Source of the DNA: Pithys albifrons albifrons
Lineage: Eukaryota > Chordata > Aves > Passeriformes > Thamnophilidae
DNA length: 64,000 nucleotides
Assembly: GCF_047495875.1 (NCBI RefSeq)
Contig: NC_092458.1
Coordinates: forward strand, 104,162,227-104,226,226
Direction: 5' to 3'
Of this stretch, positions 12,171 through 20,950 are shown in pieces (position 1 is the stretch's first letter; every line of letters starts with the position of its first letter). A model generated the notes under the pieces. It was not told the origin of the DNA, did no database searches, and was given only the letters and a program-made list of their open reading frames with translations. The position numbers were made by a program, and so were the translations under genes.

Positions 12171-12662
12171 ATGTGGGTCTTGAGCTTAGAGTTCATCAGG
12201 ACCATCCTGTATAATATATTGGCTTTTTGTTGGTACAAATTCATGCCAAAAGGAGCGGCAGGTTTAAGTCTTATCAACAAATCAATGAGCAAAACTCAAA
12301 TAGCCGCAATTACTATTGAGTTCTTACTCTGGATTTATGGTGCCATGAATTCGATGCCTTTGGATGTCATGTGGGTGGTGCTCTCCAGGCTGTTTTCCTG
12401 CCGCAACCTAAGCTGCTACCTCTGGGGATTCAGTGATAATAGTACGGACCCTTGGGAAGGAACAAAGGGGAATCTCTTCTCCCAACCCTTTGTCCATTCC
12501 CCATTCAAGTCTGCTACAACAGCTTTTGAGATGTTTAAATTCTCCCTGGATGCCAGAGATATCTTGCTCTTTATGGTTTTTCTGCAGGGTTGTATCCCTG
12601 CAGCTTACAGAATGTTTGAAGGTAGGGCCAGGGTTTTTTCCAGAATGCATTCAGAAACCTAG
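12171..12662 (+). CDS. Leader or gag N-terminal ORF, 163 aa
   Basis: This is the first ATG after the primer site, in a strong context (GCACCATG), opening a 163-codon frame. The product is hydrophobic in patches (around residues 9-22, 43-60 and 130-140) with no motif I recognise. It ends at TAG 12660-12662, one frame away from gag, which is already open from 12412. It could be the true gag N-terminus separated from the rest by a one-base insertion, two-base deletion or programmed +1 shift. It could also be an independent leader protein. The lysine-rich gag region is sensible only in the other frame downstream of about 12640, so a shift near the GGGTTTTTTCC run (about 12630-12641) is possible. 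Confidence 0.6.
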   Translation: MWVLSLEFIRTILYNILAFCWYKFMPKGAAGLSLINKSMSKTQIAAITIEFLLWIYGAMNSMPLDVMWVVLSRLFSCRNLSCYLWGFSDNSTDPWEGTKGNLFSQPFVHSPFKSATTAFEMFKFSLDARDILLFMVFLQGCIPAAYRMFEGRARVFSRMHSET

Positions 12663-13830
12663 CCCAGTGAAGGGGGAAAAGCGAGAGAATAAAACCCCTG
12701 ATGCCACAGTGAAGGGAGAAAAGGATGAGGCTAAACCAGGAGGACAGGCCAAGCCTATGGAAGTTGCCCCTATTCAGAAAAGGAAATATAAGACCAAATT
12801 AGACCATCCAGCAGACGATGAGGGGGCTGCTGCACCTCCACAGCAAGCAGACCCAGAGCCTGAGATTATCACTGAGTCATTGTCATTTGATAATCTCCGT
12901 AGTTTGCGGAAAGACATTGCTCGACACCCGGGTGAGCCCATCCTGACTTGGTTGATCCGAGTTTGGGACCTTATGGGTGAAACCTTACAACTGGATGGTG
13001 CTGAAGCCAGGTTTTTGGGGGCTCTGGCCCAGGACGTGGCTATTGAACAGGTGTTCGTGAGGGAATCAAAGCCCCTTTCACTCTGGGCACGACTTCTAAC
13101 GAGTGTAAGAGAGAAGTTTGTTTATAGAGAAATCCTGCAGGAACATCATATTAGGAAGACTTGGAAGACGATGGAAGAAGGAATTTTACGTCTGAGGGAG
13201 ATGGCAATGATGGACGTGCTTTTTGGAAGAGGTGGGCAAGCCAATAATGACCCTGACAAGGTCAGATGCACACCACATATGTGGTGGGACCTTTCACGCT
13301 CGGGGCCAGCTGAATACACCGATTTCCTGGCATCCATGTATAGGGAAGAGAACCATGAAACAGTGGGCGCAGTAGCAAATAAGCTCCGGATATATGAAAG
13401 CATGACCCACAGCCCAATGCAGGCCCGTATTTCTGCTGTAGAGACATTGGTTGAGAGTCTCAAGACGCTGCCTGCAGAGGTAAAAGCGATCAGAGAGGAA
13501 ATTAGGGAAAGTCTCCAAGTGGCACCAGTGCGAATGAGAACCTCTGAAGTCAGAGCCAGACGCCCCTCAGCCAGAGGAAGTGGACAGACCTCACGAACTG
13601 AGATGTGGTACTTCCTGGCCAAACATGGAGAAGACATGGGACGGTGGGATGGGAAACCCACCCGTGCCCTTGCAGCCCGAGTACAAGAACTGAAGGAGAA
13701 TGGAAGAAGGTCAGTGAGAGTAAGTGCAGTCCCAGTTTCCCACGGGCAAGAATCTGACCCACAGGAGGGCACCTCCCAGGTGTACTCATCGAGAAAAGGT
13801 TCTGACCGCTATGACCAGGATCAGTGTTAG
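12412..13830 (+). CDS. gag: Gag polyprotein frame, ends at amber codon
   Basis: The frame is open from 12412 (in-frame TAA at 12409-12411) to TAG at 13828-13830. It has no ATG in good context near its start, so its translation may depend on the upstream ATG at 12171. After a lysine- and proline-rich linker (about 12660-12800) it holds a capsid-like block (…PILTWLIRVWDLMGETL…, about 12940-13000) and a further helical, charged region. No CCHC zinc knuckle is present, and the C-terminus is basic and polar. The position between primer site and protease, and the in-phase junction with pol, define it as Gag. The break in phase with the leader ORF is unresolved. Confidence 0.85.
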   Translation, partial: AATSGDSVIIVRTLGKEQRGISSPNPLSIPHSSLLQQLLRCLNSPWMPEISCSLWFFCRVVSLQLTECLKVGPGFFPECIQKPSPVKGEKRENKTPDATVKGEKDEAKPGGQAKPMEVAPIQKRKYKTKLDHPADDEGAAAPPQQADPEPEIITESLSFDNLRSLRKDIARHPGEPILTWLIRVWDLMGETLQLDGAEARFLGALAQDVAIEQVFVRESKPLSLWARLLTSVREKFVYREILQEHHIRKTWKTMEEGILRLREMAMMDVLFGRGGQANNDPDKVRCTPHMWWDLSRSGPAEYTDFLASMYREENHETVGAVANKLRIYESMTHSPMQARISAVETLVESLKTLPAEVKAIREEIRESLQVAPVRMRTSEVRARRPSARGSGQTSRTEMWYFLAKHGEDMGRWDGKPTRALAARVQELKENGRRSVRVSAVPVSHGQESDPQEGTSQVYSSRKGSDRYDQDQC

Positions 13831-13864
13831 AGGGGCCCTGCCTCTAGCCAGGTAGAGGCACGGG
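13828..13864 (+). promoter_or_regulatory. Amber readthrough signal: stop codon, 8-nt spacer, hairpin
   Basis: The gag stop TAG (13828-13830) is followed by AGGGGCCC and then a perfect 8-bp stem, TGCCTCTA (13839-13846) with TAGAGGCA (13853-13860), closing a GCCAGG loop. CCC (13836-13838) can extend the stem with GGG (13862-13864) past one bulged C. Pro-pol continues in the same frame with no further stop, so readthrough would make Gag-Pol. The loop can also pair with CCTGG at 13900-13904, giving a possible pseudoknot. A decayed relative at 55820-55854 keeps the stop, the spacer length and the stem. Function is inferred, by analogy with gammaretroviral UAG readthrough. Confidence 0.75.
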
Positions 13865-16665
13865 ACAACCGTGTCTATTGGACTGTGTGGATTCGATGGC
13901 CTGGTACATCAGACCCACAAAAGTATAAGGCTTTGGTTGATACTGGCGCTCAATGCACATTAATGCCATCAGGACATGTGGGCTCAGAAACTATTTCTAT
14001 TTCTGGGGTGACAGGGGGATCTCAAGAGTTGACTGTGCTAGAAGCTGAAGTGAGCTTGACAGGGAGAGATTGGCAGAAACACCCCATTGTGACTGGTCCA
14101 GCCGCCCCATGTATCCTGGGCATTGACTACCTCAGGAATGGATATTTTAAGGACCCAAAGGGGCATAGATGGGCTTTTGGAATAGCCACTGTACAGACAG
14201 AAGGGATTGAACAATTGAACTCATTGCCAGGTCTCTCAGAAAGTCCTTCTGCTGTTGGACTGTTGAAAGTTGAGGAACAGCAAGTGCCAATTGCCACCAC
14301 GACAGTGCACCGTCGGCAATACCGAACGAACCGTGATGCTGTGATCCCCATCCATAAGATGATCCGTGAACTGGAGAGCCAAGGGGTGGTCAGCAAAACC
14401 CACTCACCCTTCAACAGCCCCATCTGGCCTGTGCATAAGTCTGATGGAGAATGGAGATTGACTGTGGACTATCGTGGCTTGAATGAAGTTACCCCACCCC
14501 TGAGTGCCGCTGTGCCGGACATGCTGGAGCTCCAGTATGAACTGGAGTCCAGGGCAGCAAAGTGGTATGCCACTATTGACATTGCTAATGCGTTCTTCTC
14601 CATTCCTCTGGCACCAGAGTGCAGGCCACAGTTTGCTTTCACCTGGAGGGGCGTGCAGTACACCTGGAACCGACTACCCCAGGGGTGGAAACACAGTCCC
14701 ACCATCTGTCATGGACTGATCCAGACTGCACTGGAGAAGGGTGAGGCTCCAGAACACCTGCAATACATTGATGACATCATTGTGTGGGGGGACACAGCAG
14801 AAGAGGTTTTTCAGAAAGGAGAGAAAATCATCCAGATCCTTTTGGGAGCTGGCTTTGCCATCAAACGGAGTAAGGTTAAGGGACCAGCCCAAGAGATCCA
14901 GTTCCTGGGAGTGAAGTGGCAGGATGGACGCCGTCAGATTCCAACAGAAGTCATCAATAAGATCACAGCAATGTCTCCACCTACCAGCAAAAAGGAAACA
15001 CAAGCCTTCCTGGGTGCCATAGGGTTCTGGAGGATGCATATCCCAGCATACAGTCAGATCGTAAGCCCTCTCTACTTGGTAACCCGTAAGAAGAATGATT
15101 TCCACTGGGGCCCTGAGCAGCAACAAGCCTTTGACCAGATCAAGCATGAGATTGCTCAGGCTGTAGCCCTTGGACCAGTCAGGACAGGACCAGACGTACA
15201 GAACATGCTCTACTCCGCCGCCGGGAATAATGGCCTGTCTTGGAGCCTTTGGCAGAAGGTGCCTGGTGAGACTCGAGGCCGACCACTTGGATTCTGGAGC
15301 CGAGGCTACAGAGGATCTGAAGCCAACTATACCCCCACAGAGAAAGAGATCCTAGCCGCCTATGAAGGAGTCCAAGCCGCCTCAGAGGTGATTGGCACAG
15401 AAGCACAGCTGTTTCTGGCACCTCGACTACCAGTGCTGAAGTGGATGTTGTCAGGACAGGCTGCCTCTACACATCACGCCACTGATGCTACCTGGAGCAA
15501 GTGGATTGCCCTGATTACGCAGCGCGCCCGTATAGGAAAATCAAATCGCCCTGGGATCCTGGAAATCATCACAAACTGGCCTGAAGGTGAAAATTTTGGT
15601 CTAGCAGATGAAGAGGAAGAGCAGGTGACACGTGCGGAAGAAGCTCCACCATACAATCAATTGCCAAAAGAGGAAATACGCTACGCCCTCTTCACCGATG
15701 GCTCCTGTCGCATTGTAGGGACTAATCGCAAATGGAAAGCAGCTGTATGGAGTCCCACACGACAAGTTGCAGAAGCTACTGAAGGAGAAGGTGGGTCGAG
15801 TCAGTTTGCAGAGCTTAAAGCCGTGCAGTTGGCCCTGGACATTGCTGAACGAGAGAAATGGCCAAAGCTTTACCTCTACACCGACTCATGGATGGTGGCC
15901 AATGCTCTCTGGGGATGGTTAGACCGATGGAAGAAAACCAATTGGAAACGCAGAGGGAAACCCATCTGGGCTGCCGATATATGGCAAGATATTGCCACCC
16001 GAGTAGAGAAGCTGATTGTGAGAGTCCGCCACGTAGACGCACACGTGCCCAAAAATCGGGCCAATGAGGAACATCTCAACAACCAACAGGCAGACCGAGC
16101 TGCGCAAGTGAAAGTATCACAGACAGATCTGGACTGGCAGCACAAGGGAGAGCTGTTCTTGGCTCGATGGGCCCATGATGCCTCGGGCCATCAGGGCAGA
16201 GATGCCACTTATAAATGGGCACGAGACCGAGGGGTGGATTTAACCATGGACATTATCTCTCAGGTTATCCACGACTGCGAGACATGTGCTGCCATTAAGC
16301 AGGCTAAGAGAGTGAAGCCCCTGTGGTATGGTGGACGCTGGGATAAGTGTAAGTACGGGGAGGCCTGGCAGGTTGACTACATCACACTGCCACAGACCCG
16401 CCAAGGCAAGCACTATGTGCTCACCATGGTGGAAGCAACCACAGGGTGGCTGGAGACACACCCAGTGCCTCACGCCACTGCTCGGAACACCATCCTAGGC
16501 CTGGAAAAACAAGTGCTGTGGCGACATGGCACCCCAGAACGAATTGAGTCAGATAATGGAACTCATTTCAAAAACAGCTTAGTTTGTTGTTGTTTTTTTT
16601 TTCCTCTTATGGTGTTGGGGAAGTGGGTTGCACTAGTCTGTTTACATATATATATATATATATAG
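13831..16665 (+). CDS. pol: Pro-pol polyprotein, 3'-truncated
   Basis: This frame is in phase with gag across the amber codon; the first in-frame Met is at 13885 (residue 1 below). Protease carries DTG at 19-21 and an ILGIDYLR block near 90. Reverse transcriptase has LPQGW and the catalytic YIDD at 294-297. RNase H has FTDGS (D605), an ELKAV helix, YTDS and a VDAH block. Integrase has the H764/H769/C798/C801 zinc site and catalytic D831 and D890. Just after ESDNGTHF the viral sequence stops (about 16582), and the frame runs on into LTR sequence to 16665. The third catalytic residue (Glu) is therefore missing and integrase cannot be functional. No stop or frameshift interrupts the earlier domains, unlike most old avian copies. 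Confidence 0.93.
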   Translation, partial: RGPASSQVEARDNRVYWTVWIRWPGTSDPQKYKALVDTGAQCTLMPSGHVGSETISISGVTGGSQELTVLEAEVSLTGRDWQKHPIVTGPAAPCILGIDYLRNGYFKDPKGHRWAFGIATVQTEGIEQLNSLPGLSESPSAVGLLKVEEQQVPIATTTVHRRQYRTNRDAVIPIHKMIRELESQGVVSKTHSPFNSPIWPVHKSDGEWRLTVDYRGLNEVTPPLSAAVPDMLELQYELESRAAKWYATIDIANAFFSIPLAPECRPQFAFTWRGVQYTWNRLPQGWKHSPTICHGLIQTALEKGEAPEHLQYIDDIIVWGDTAEEVFQKGEKIIQILLGAGFAIKRSKVKGPAQEIQFLGVKWQDGRRQIPTEVINKITAMSPPTSKKETQAFLGAIGFWRMHIPAYSQIVSPLYLVTRKKNDFHWGPEQQQAFDQIKHEIAQAVALGPVRTGPDVQNMLYSAAGNNGLSWSLWQKVPGETRGRPLGFWSRGYRGSEANYTPTEKEILAAYEGVQAASEVIGTEAQLFLAPRLPVLKWMLSGQAASTHHATDATWSKWIALITQRARIGKSNRPGILEIITNWPEGENFGLADEEEEQVTRAEEAPPYNQLPKEEIRYALFTDGSCRIVGTNRKWKAAVWSPTRQVAEATEGEGGSSQFAELKAVQLALDIAEREKWPKLYLYTDSWMVANALWGWLDRWKKTNWKRRGKPIWAADIWQDIATRVEKLIVRVRHVDAHVPKNRANEEHLNNQQADRAAQVKVSQTDLDWQHKGELFLARWAHDASGHQGRDATYKWARDRGVDLTMDIISQVIHDCETCAAIKQAKRVKPLWYGGRWDKCKYGEAWQVDYITLPQTRQGKHYVLTMVEATTGWLETHPVPHATARNTILGLEKQVLWRHGTPERIESDNGTHFKNSLVCCCFFFPLMVLGKWVALVCLHIYIYI

Positions 16666-16809
16666 CAGTTATCCTTCTTGTATTAAAATTCCTTTTCTTA
16701 AATTTGATAAAGAGTGGTGTGATTATTGAGGAGGAGGCCCCTCCCCTGCTTGTGGGTAAAACATTTTGGTTTTTCCCCTCAAACCGAGACATTTCCTCAA
16801 ACCGAGACA
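16583..16809 (+). repeat. 3' LTR, truncated at its 5' side
   Basis: This matches the last ~210 bp of the 5' LTR. Differences are (TA)9 instead of (TA)10, one fewer GTT unit at the junction, and an extra 18-bp copy of the terminal segment (16792-16809). ATTAAA is at 16682-16687. The first ~475 bp of the LTR are missing and pol is fused straight into the T-rich stretch. The junction has a few bases of microhomology around GTTT. Confidence 0.9.
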
Positions 16810-16814
16810 CTTGT
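16810..16814. repeat. Target-site duplication, right copy (CTTGT)
   Basis: This is identical to 11415-11419 and abuts the GAGACA terminus of the second, duplicated LTR end rather than the first. Confidence 0.85.
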
Positions 16815-19800
16815 TCAGTAAGGAAAAAGTCACTTAGAAAGCATGCCAAATTATTATACCTCTGATATTCTTTATTCTGATACCATTTTACATAGCAGGT
16901 CTTGAAAATGACAATAACAACCAGCATAAAATTATGAAATGCACCCATCAAGCCAGTTCCTACCCCCTCTAATTTGGCTTCAGTAACACACTTGTTCGGT
17001 TTTCTTAGTAAAATATGTTAAACCAAGTTCACCAAAACAGATAAGGATTAGACCACATTAAGAAAGTGCTATCCTGCTAATTAATTTTCATACAACAGTT
17101 TTAGCACAGAAACATCAAGAAGAGATGCAATAGAAAACTATCCAAGTCAATCACAGAATGGAAAGATTTACTTTACATGGAAGATCATCCAAATCTCTCA
17201 AAACTATGGAGGCAGCCAACGACAGAGCAAGTGATTTTCACAAAACAGGTTGTCATTAATATAAACACTTCCTGTCTCTGAGAATTAGCAATGACTACAA
17301 GATTGAGCAGGTAACAGATCCTTCCAGCCACTTCTCGTTTTCAGGAGGAACACTTTCCCTTTTCTAAAATGCTGACTACAGCACAAATTCCATTTATTTT
17401 TGTATATTAACAACAGATGCAGTATTTCTTACTGCATGCCTTTTCTTTCTTTAATATAAAATTATTTACTGATGTGATTATAGATAGTTTGAAGAAAACA
17501 CTCAAGCCTTGTAACCCTGAACTCCCAGATTCCACAGCCCGTGGATCCACCATCATTAGAAGCCTCTGAAGAGATCAGACATACATGTATTACTGTATGT
17601 GTGTTAGGGTGGAATGGTGTGACCTTGTGAGGTAGGAATATTTTTTGGTTTTTACATTTCAAGAGCTGTTACCTATAATTAAGTAAGAGGACTCTGTCAG
17701 GACAGTTTATAACTAGCTGTAAAATGTAGTATGAAAAACAATATCAACTGCAAATTAGAATGTATTGGCATGTACAAATGTACATACTATGTAAACTTGT
17801 TTTTCCAAGACTTCTGTTACATATATGTTCTAGTATAGATTTTATTTCATGGCTGTTCTAAAACATATATTTATCAAAATTCTTTTTATGAACATGCAAC
17901 AGCACAATTTTAACTGAAGAGGACCTTAAAGTAAAAACATACCCAACCATTTTAAGTTCAGATTCCCATGTAAATCTGCCTTCAGTAAAAATGAGTTGGT
18001 CTCATACTAAGTTTTATTTAACACACTGATGTGACACATGTTGCTACAGTTTTGTCACACTCTTTTCATGTTCAAAACTCTTCTCAGATTCACTTTAGAA
18101 TAAAATGAAAAATTAGAAGTGAACAAGAACATGAACAAAAATAGTGATAATTTTGAATGTTCTTCACTGGCACAACTATGTAAGAAAGGCATTTCTACTT
18201 TATTTTCTAATAGGAATTTACCTGTACAGATTAACATCAAGAACAATCACTACATTTTTAATTATCTACAGCTGAACTCCTGAGAGAATTTTAATAGAAC
18301 AGCACCTCTACTGAAAACGACAGATGTGGCAAAAGGTGGTTTAAAACTCACCTAATAAGAACATGTAATTCACAGTGATGTGCCCTGTACCACACAGCCT
18401 GTTTTGCTTATGACAGTCCTGGAGCAGCCTACCTCCTCAACAACACTTAACAGGATTTCTTTTGGAACTGAGAGACAGACGTCAAATTTGCTCCAATCTG
18501 TGCAAAACAGCTGTTCCTAAATGTAACCTTTGGATGCCTGGTACAACCACCAGGGAAAACAATCATGGGCTGTGAGCCAAGGGTGTGCTGTTTAAGTAGG
18601 ACCTTCTGTATTACAGCCAAAATTTGTGGAAGCACCATCTGTTCCAACATCAAAGAACACAACTTTTGTTTGTTTGTTTGTTCTTTCAACCCCCCCATTC
18701 CCACCTCAATGTTTTGTTCACCTGTGACACTGCAACATGTCTCTGGCTTTGCACAGTATGCACCAGATACAACAGGGAATGATCTTCCACGTTTTGCATT
18801 ATCCAGCTCATAGTAGGGAGCAAAACTACAAATTAAACTGCAATCACACAAGAAGCTGTTTACAACAGAAAACACAGGGAGTTTTCATTCTTCAAATTCC
18901 ATTAATGAAATCCACACAAATAGGTCTCATAGCTTTTTCCTCAAAAATTAATGCTAAAGCATTTATTCATAACTACATATTCTTTATAAAGGAATAACAA
19001 TTACCAGGCTTTAATGACATCTCTTTAGAGACTATGGGTATATAATATGTATAAACCTAAAATAATTGTTTGGCTGGAAGCCTGGCTAAACCCCAGTTCT
19101 GACAGTGAAAATTAATCTTTCAGATGAAACAATTTTTTTCATGGTACAGTTACATTCACTGTACAAGTCTGTACTTTGAAGTCAGCAATTTGGAAAAGTG
19201 CTTTCCTTCTTCAGAAATAAAACAAAAAAATAAAGGAATAAAAATGATTGCTATTCAAACAAGCTGACACTTTCCTTACAGTGTTGGGAGAAAATTGGAA
19301 GAATCTGCATGCTATGGAATGGATATGAATTTATTATTTATAAAATCAACTTTTTTTAAAGGTTCATATACACAGGTAGTGAAAACCAGCAGATCTATGA
19401 GTCAAAAAACAAACCGATGTTCAGGGATTTAAAAAAAAAAAAGCAACACTCCAAAACAAACAAAAAAGAAAACAAACAAAGAAACCACAAAAATTTTTAT
19501 TCATATTTAAATATTTCAGGAATAGGCATTTTAAGGCTACCATTGTCACATAAGATTTCTGAAATTTAAATTTTTTTAGCTGAACTTGCAAAGCAATGTC
19601 CCAGCCCCATTAAAACTTCTTATTTTAAAGTAGTATTTTGTGACAAATTCTCCAGTAAAACTGTAGCTATATTGACACAGGTAAGATACCGAATAATATT
19701 AAATAATTAATTTTATGAACTACATATATTCTAATAAAATAGTGTATTTTAAAATATGCAAGTCGCGCTATAATCATAGAAAAATCAGGATATTTTCATG

Positions 19801-20728
19801 GTAAGGGGCAATCTTATATAGTCTAAAGAAAGAAGGTAAATAAGAGAGAAAGAAAATAAATAAGAAAGAAAGAAGGATTACATCTCTAGTTTACAGATAA
19901 GGTCACAAAGAGTATGTTATGGTTTGTTTTCATACAGTCTGTTTACCACTGAAACTTTACGATCCAAATATATTGTTCAGGAACAGTGTGTATTTTTCAG
20001 ACAGAACATCATAAAATATTTATATGAACTCATTAAACACAACTTGGTATTGGACTGGCTTTATCTCTAACTTCTCAACTATTTTAATGAGAACTTAGCT
20101 TGTGTTTCACTTACATAAAATGACCACATTTTCCAGGTGAATGAATGCTGTTAATTTTCCAAGAGTTCTACTAGCAATGCCTCGGAAAAGAGCTGCAACC
20201 TTAAACTCAGTACATTAATTTCAAACAGTATGAAGTCTTTGCAGAAGGACTACATTAGCTGAAAACTTTCAGGTATGAAGAGGCTTTTTCAAATTAGTCT
20301 GATCTCCAATACAATAATTTCTCAACATAAATGACATTTTCATAAACTCTAAGAAACTTATTTTTTTAAAAAAAAGCCTGATTATTTTATTAAGCCTGAA
20401 AAGACTAAACACTACAAATAAAAGCTATCCATACTATGGAATAGACAATAAATAGAGTGTAGGATGTTTTTTTGAAAGTCTTTTTTCGTATGGGTAGATT
20501 CAAACAAAGAATAATCAAAGACAATGGAGAGCTTGAACTATAGCATACATCTGTAAAAATCTGTCTCAAATACAAAATACAGAAAGCATTGAGAAACACA
20601 CCAAACATCCGATCTTTTTTCAGTTTTAGTGATTCTAATATCCATGAAAGCCTCAAGTTAAAAAGCTTATGTTGGGTTTCTGCTACTGGTAAACCAACTG
20701 ACTTCAGCCAGTCAATGAATGTCCTAAG
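16815..20728. other. AT-rich non-coding stretch
   Basis: Host flank of the provirus. It includes a (TTTG)-type run at 18669-18682, an A/C-rich tract at 19433-19495, and a GAAA-rich purine run at 19838-19878. A 142-codon minus frame at 18447-18875 shows no recognisable domain and is not called. Confidence 0.5.
17150..17205 (-). mobile_element. Possible old CR1 3'-end fragment
   Basis: The order 'tcacagaatgg … gatcatccaaatctc' resembles the complement of a diverged CR1 3' end. It is very short and uncertain. Confidence 0.35.
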
Positions 20729-20950
20729 TCAAAGCAGTAGACTTGACCACATGAGTGTATTAAATAAACTTAATGTACTTTCTCTCAAGAAAGAACCAAA
20801 ATAATTTAATTTTCCATCCAATCTGACATGAAATGAGAATTGTGGGTGGGCCTCAGAATTAAGGCAGAAGACTTTCCTGGCATAACCATATTGTGAAAGG
20901 AGCTGAGTTATGATAGCAGCTGGATCGTCCAAACTCAGCTTATTAATAAT
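20729..20950 (-). CDS. Candidate coding exon, unknown protein
   Basis: I do not recognise the product. On the minus strand an acceptor-like CTCTTTAG ends at 20951, and the following sequence is open in phase 0 for 73 codons to a stop at 20729. The translation is mixed and protein-like (…LDDPAAIITQLLSQYG…, …HPQFSFHVRLDGK…), unlike low-complexity frames nearby. The last part may be intron if a donor is used before the stop. No neighbouring exon was found with confidence. Open frames of this length also occur by chance in a 64-kb window, so this is weak. Confidence 0.22.
   Translation of the reverse strand: MINKLSLDDPAAIITQLLSQYGYARKVFCLNSEAHPQFSFHVRLDGKLNYFGSFLRESTLSLFNTLMWSSLLL

Larger units (their letters stand above)
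11420..16809 (+). mobile_element. Young, 3'-deleted ERVL-like endogenous retrovirus
   Basis: The provirus runs in the order 5' LTR, primer binding site, leader ORF, gag, amber stop, protease, reverse transcriptase, RNase H, truncated integrase, partial 3' LTR, with 5-bp target duplications outside. No env-like frame, dUTPase or polypurine tract is present, because sequence between the integrase core and the middle of the 3' LTR is missing. No CCHC zinc knuckle was seen in gag. The assignment to the class III/ERVL-like group is an inference from the 5-bp duplication, the lack of zinc knuckles, and the shared protease with the ERVL-type copy at 55.6-58.3 kb. It is moderately GC-rich against an AT-rich host background. 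Confidence 0.93.

Noticed and set aside
13146..13772. 208-codon minus-strand ORF
   Set aside because: It is antisense to gag, and its openness follows from the codon usage of the sense frame. No independent signal was seen.
14674..15147. 157-codon minus-strand ORF
   Set aside because: It is antisense to reverse transcriptase, a shadow of pol.
18447..18875. 142-codon minus-strand ORF
   Set aside because: It has no recognisable domain, and one end overlaps simple repeat. Frames of this length are expected a few times by chance in 64 kb.
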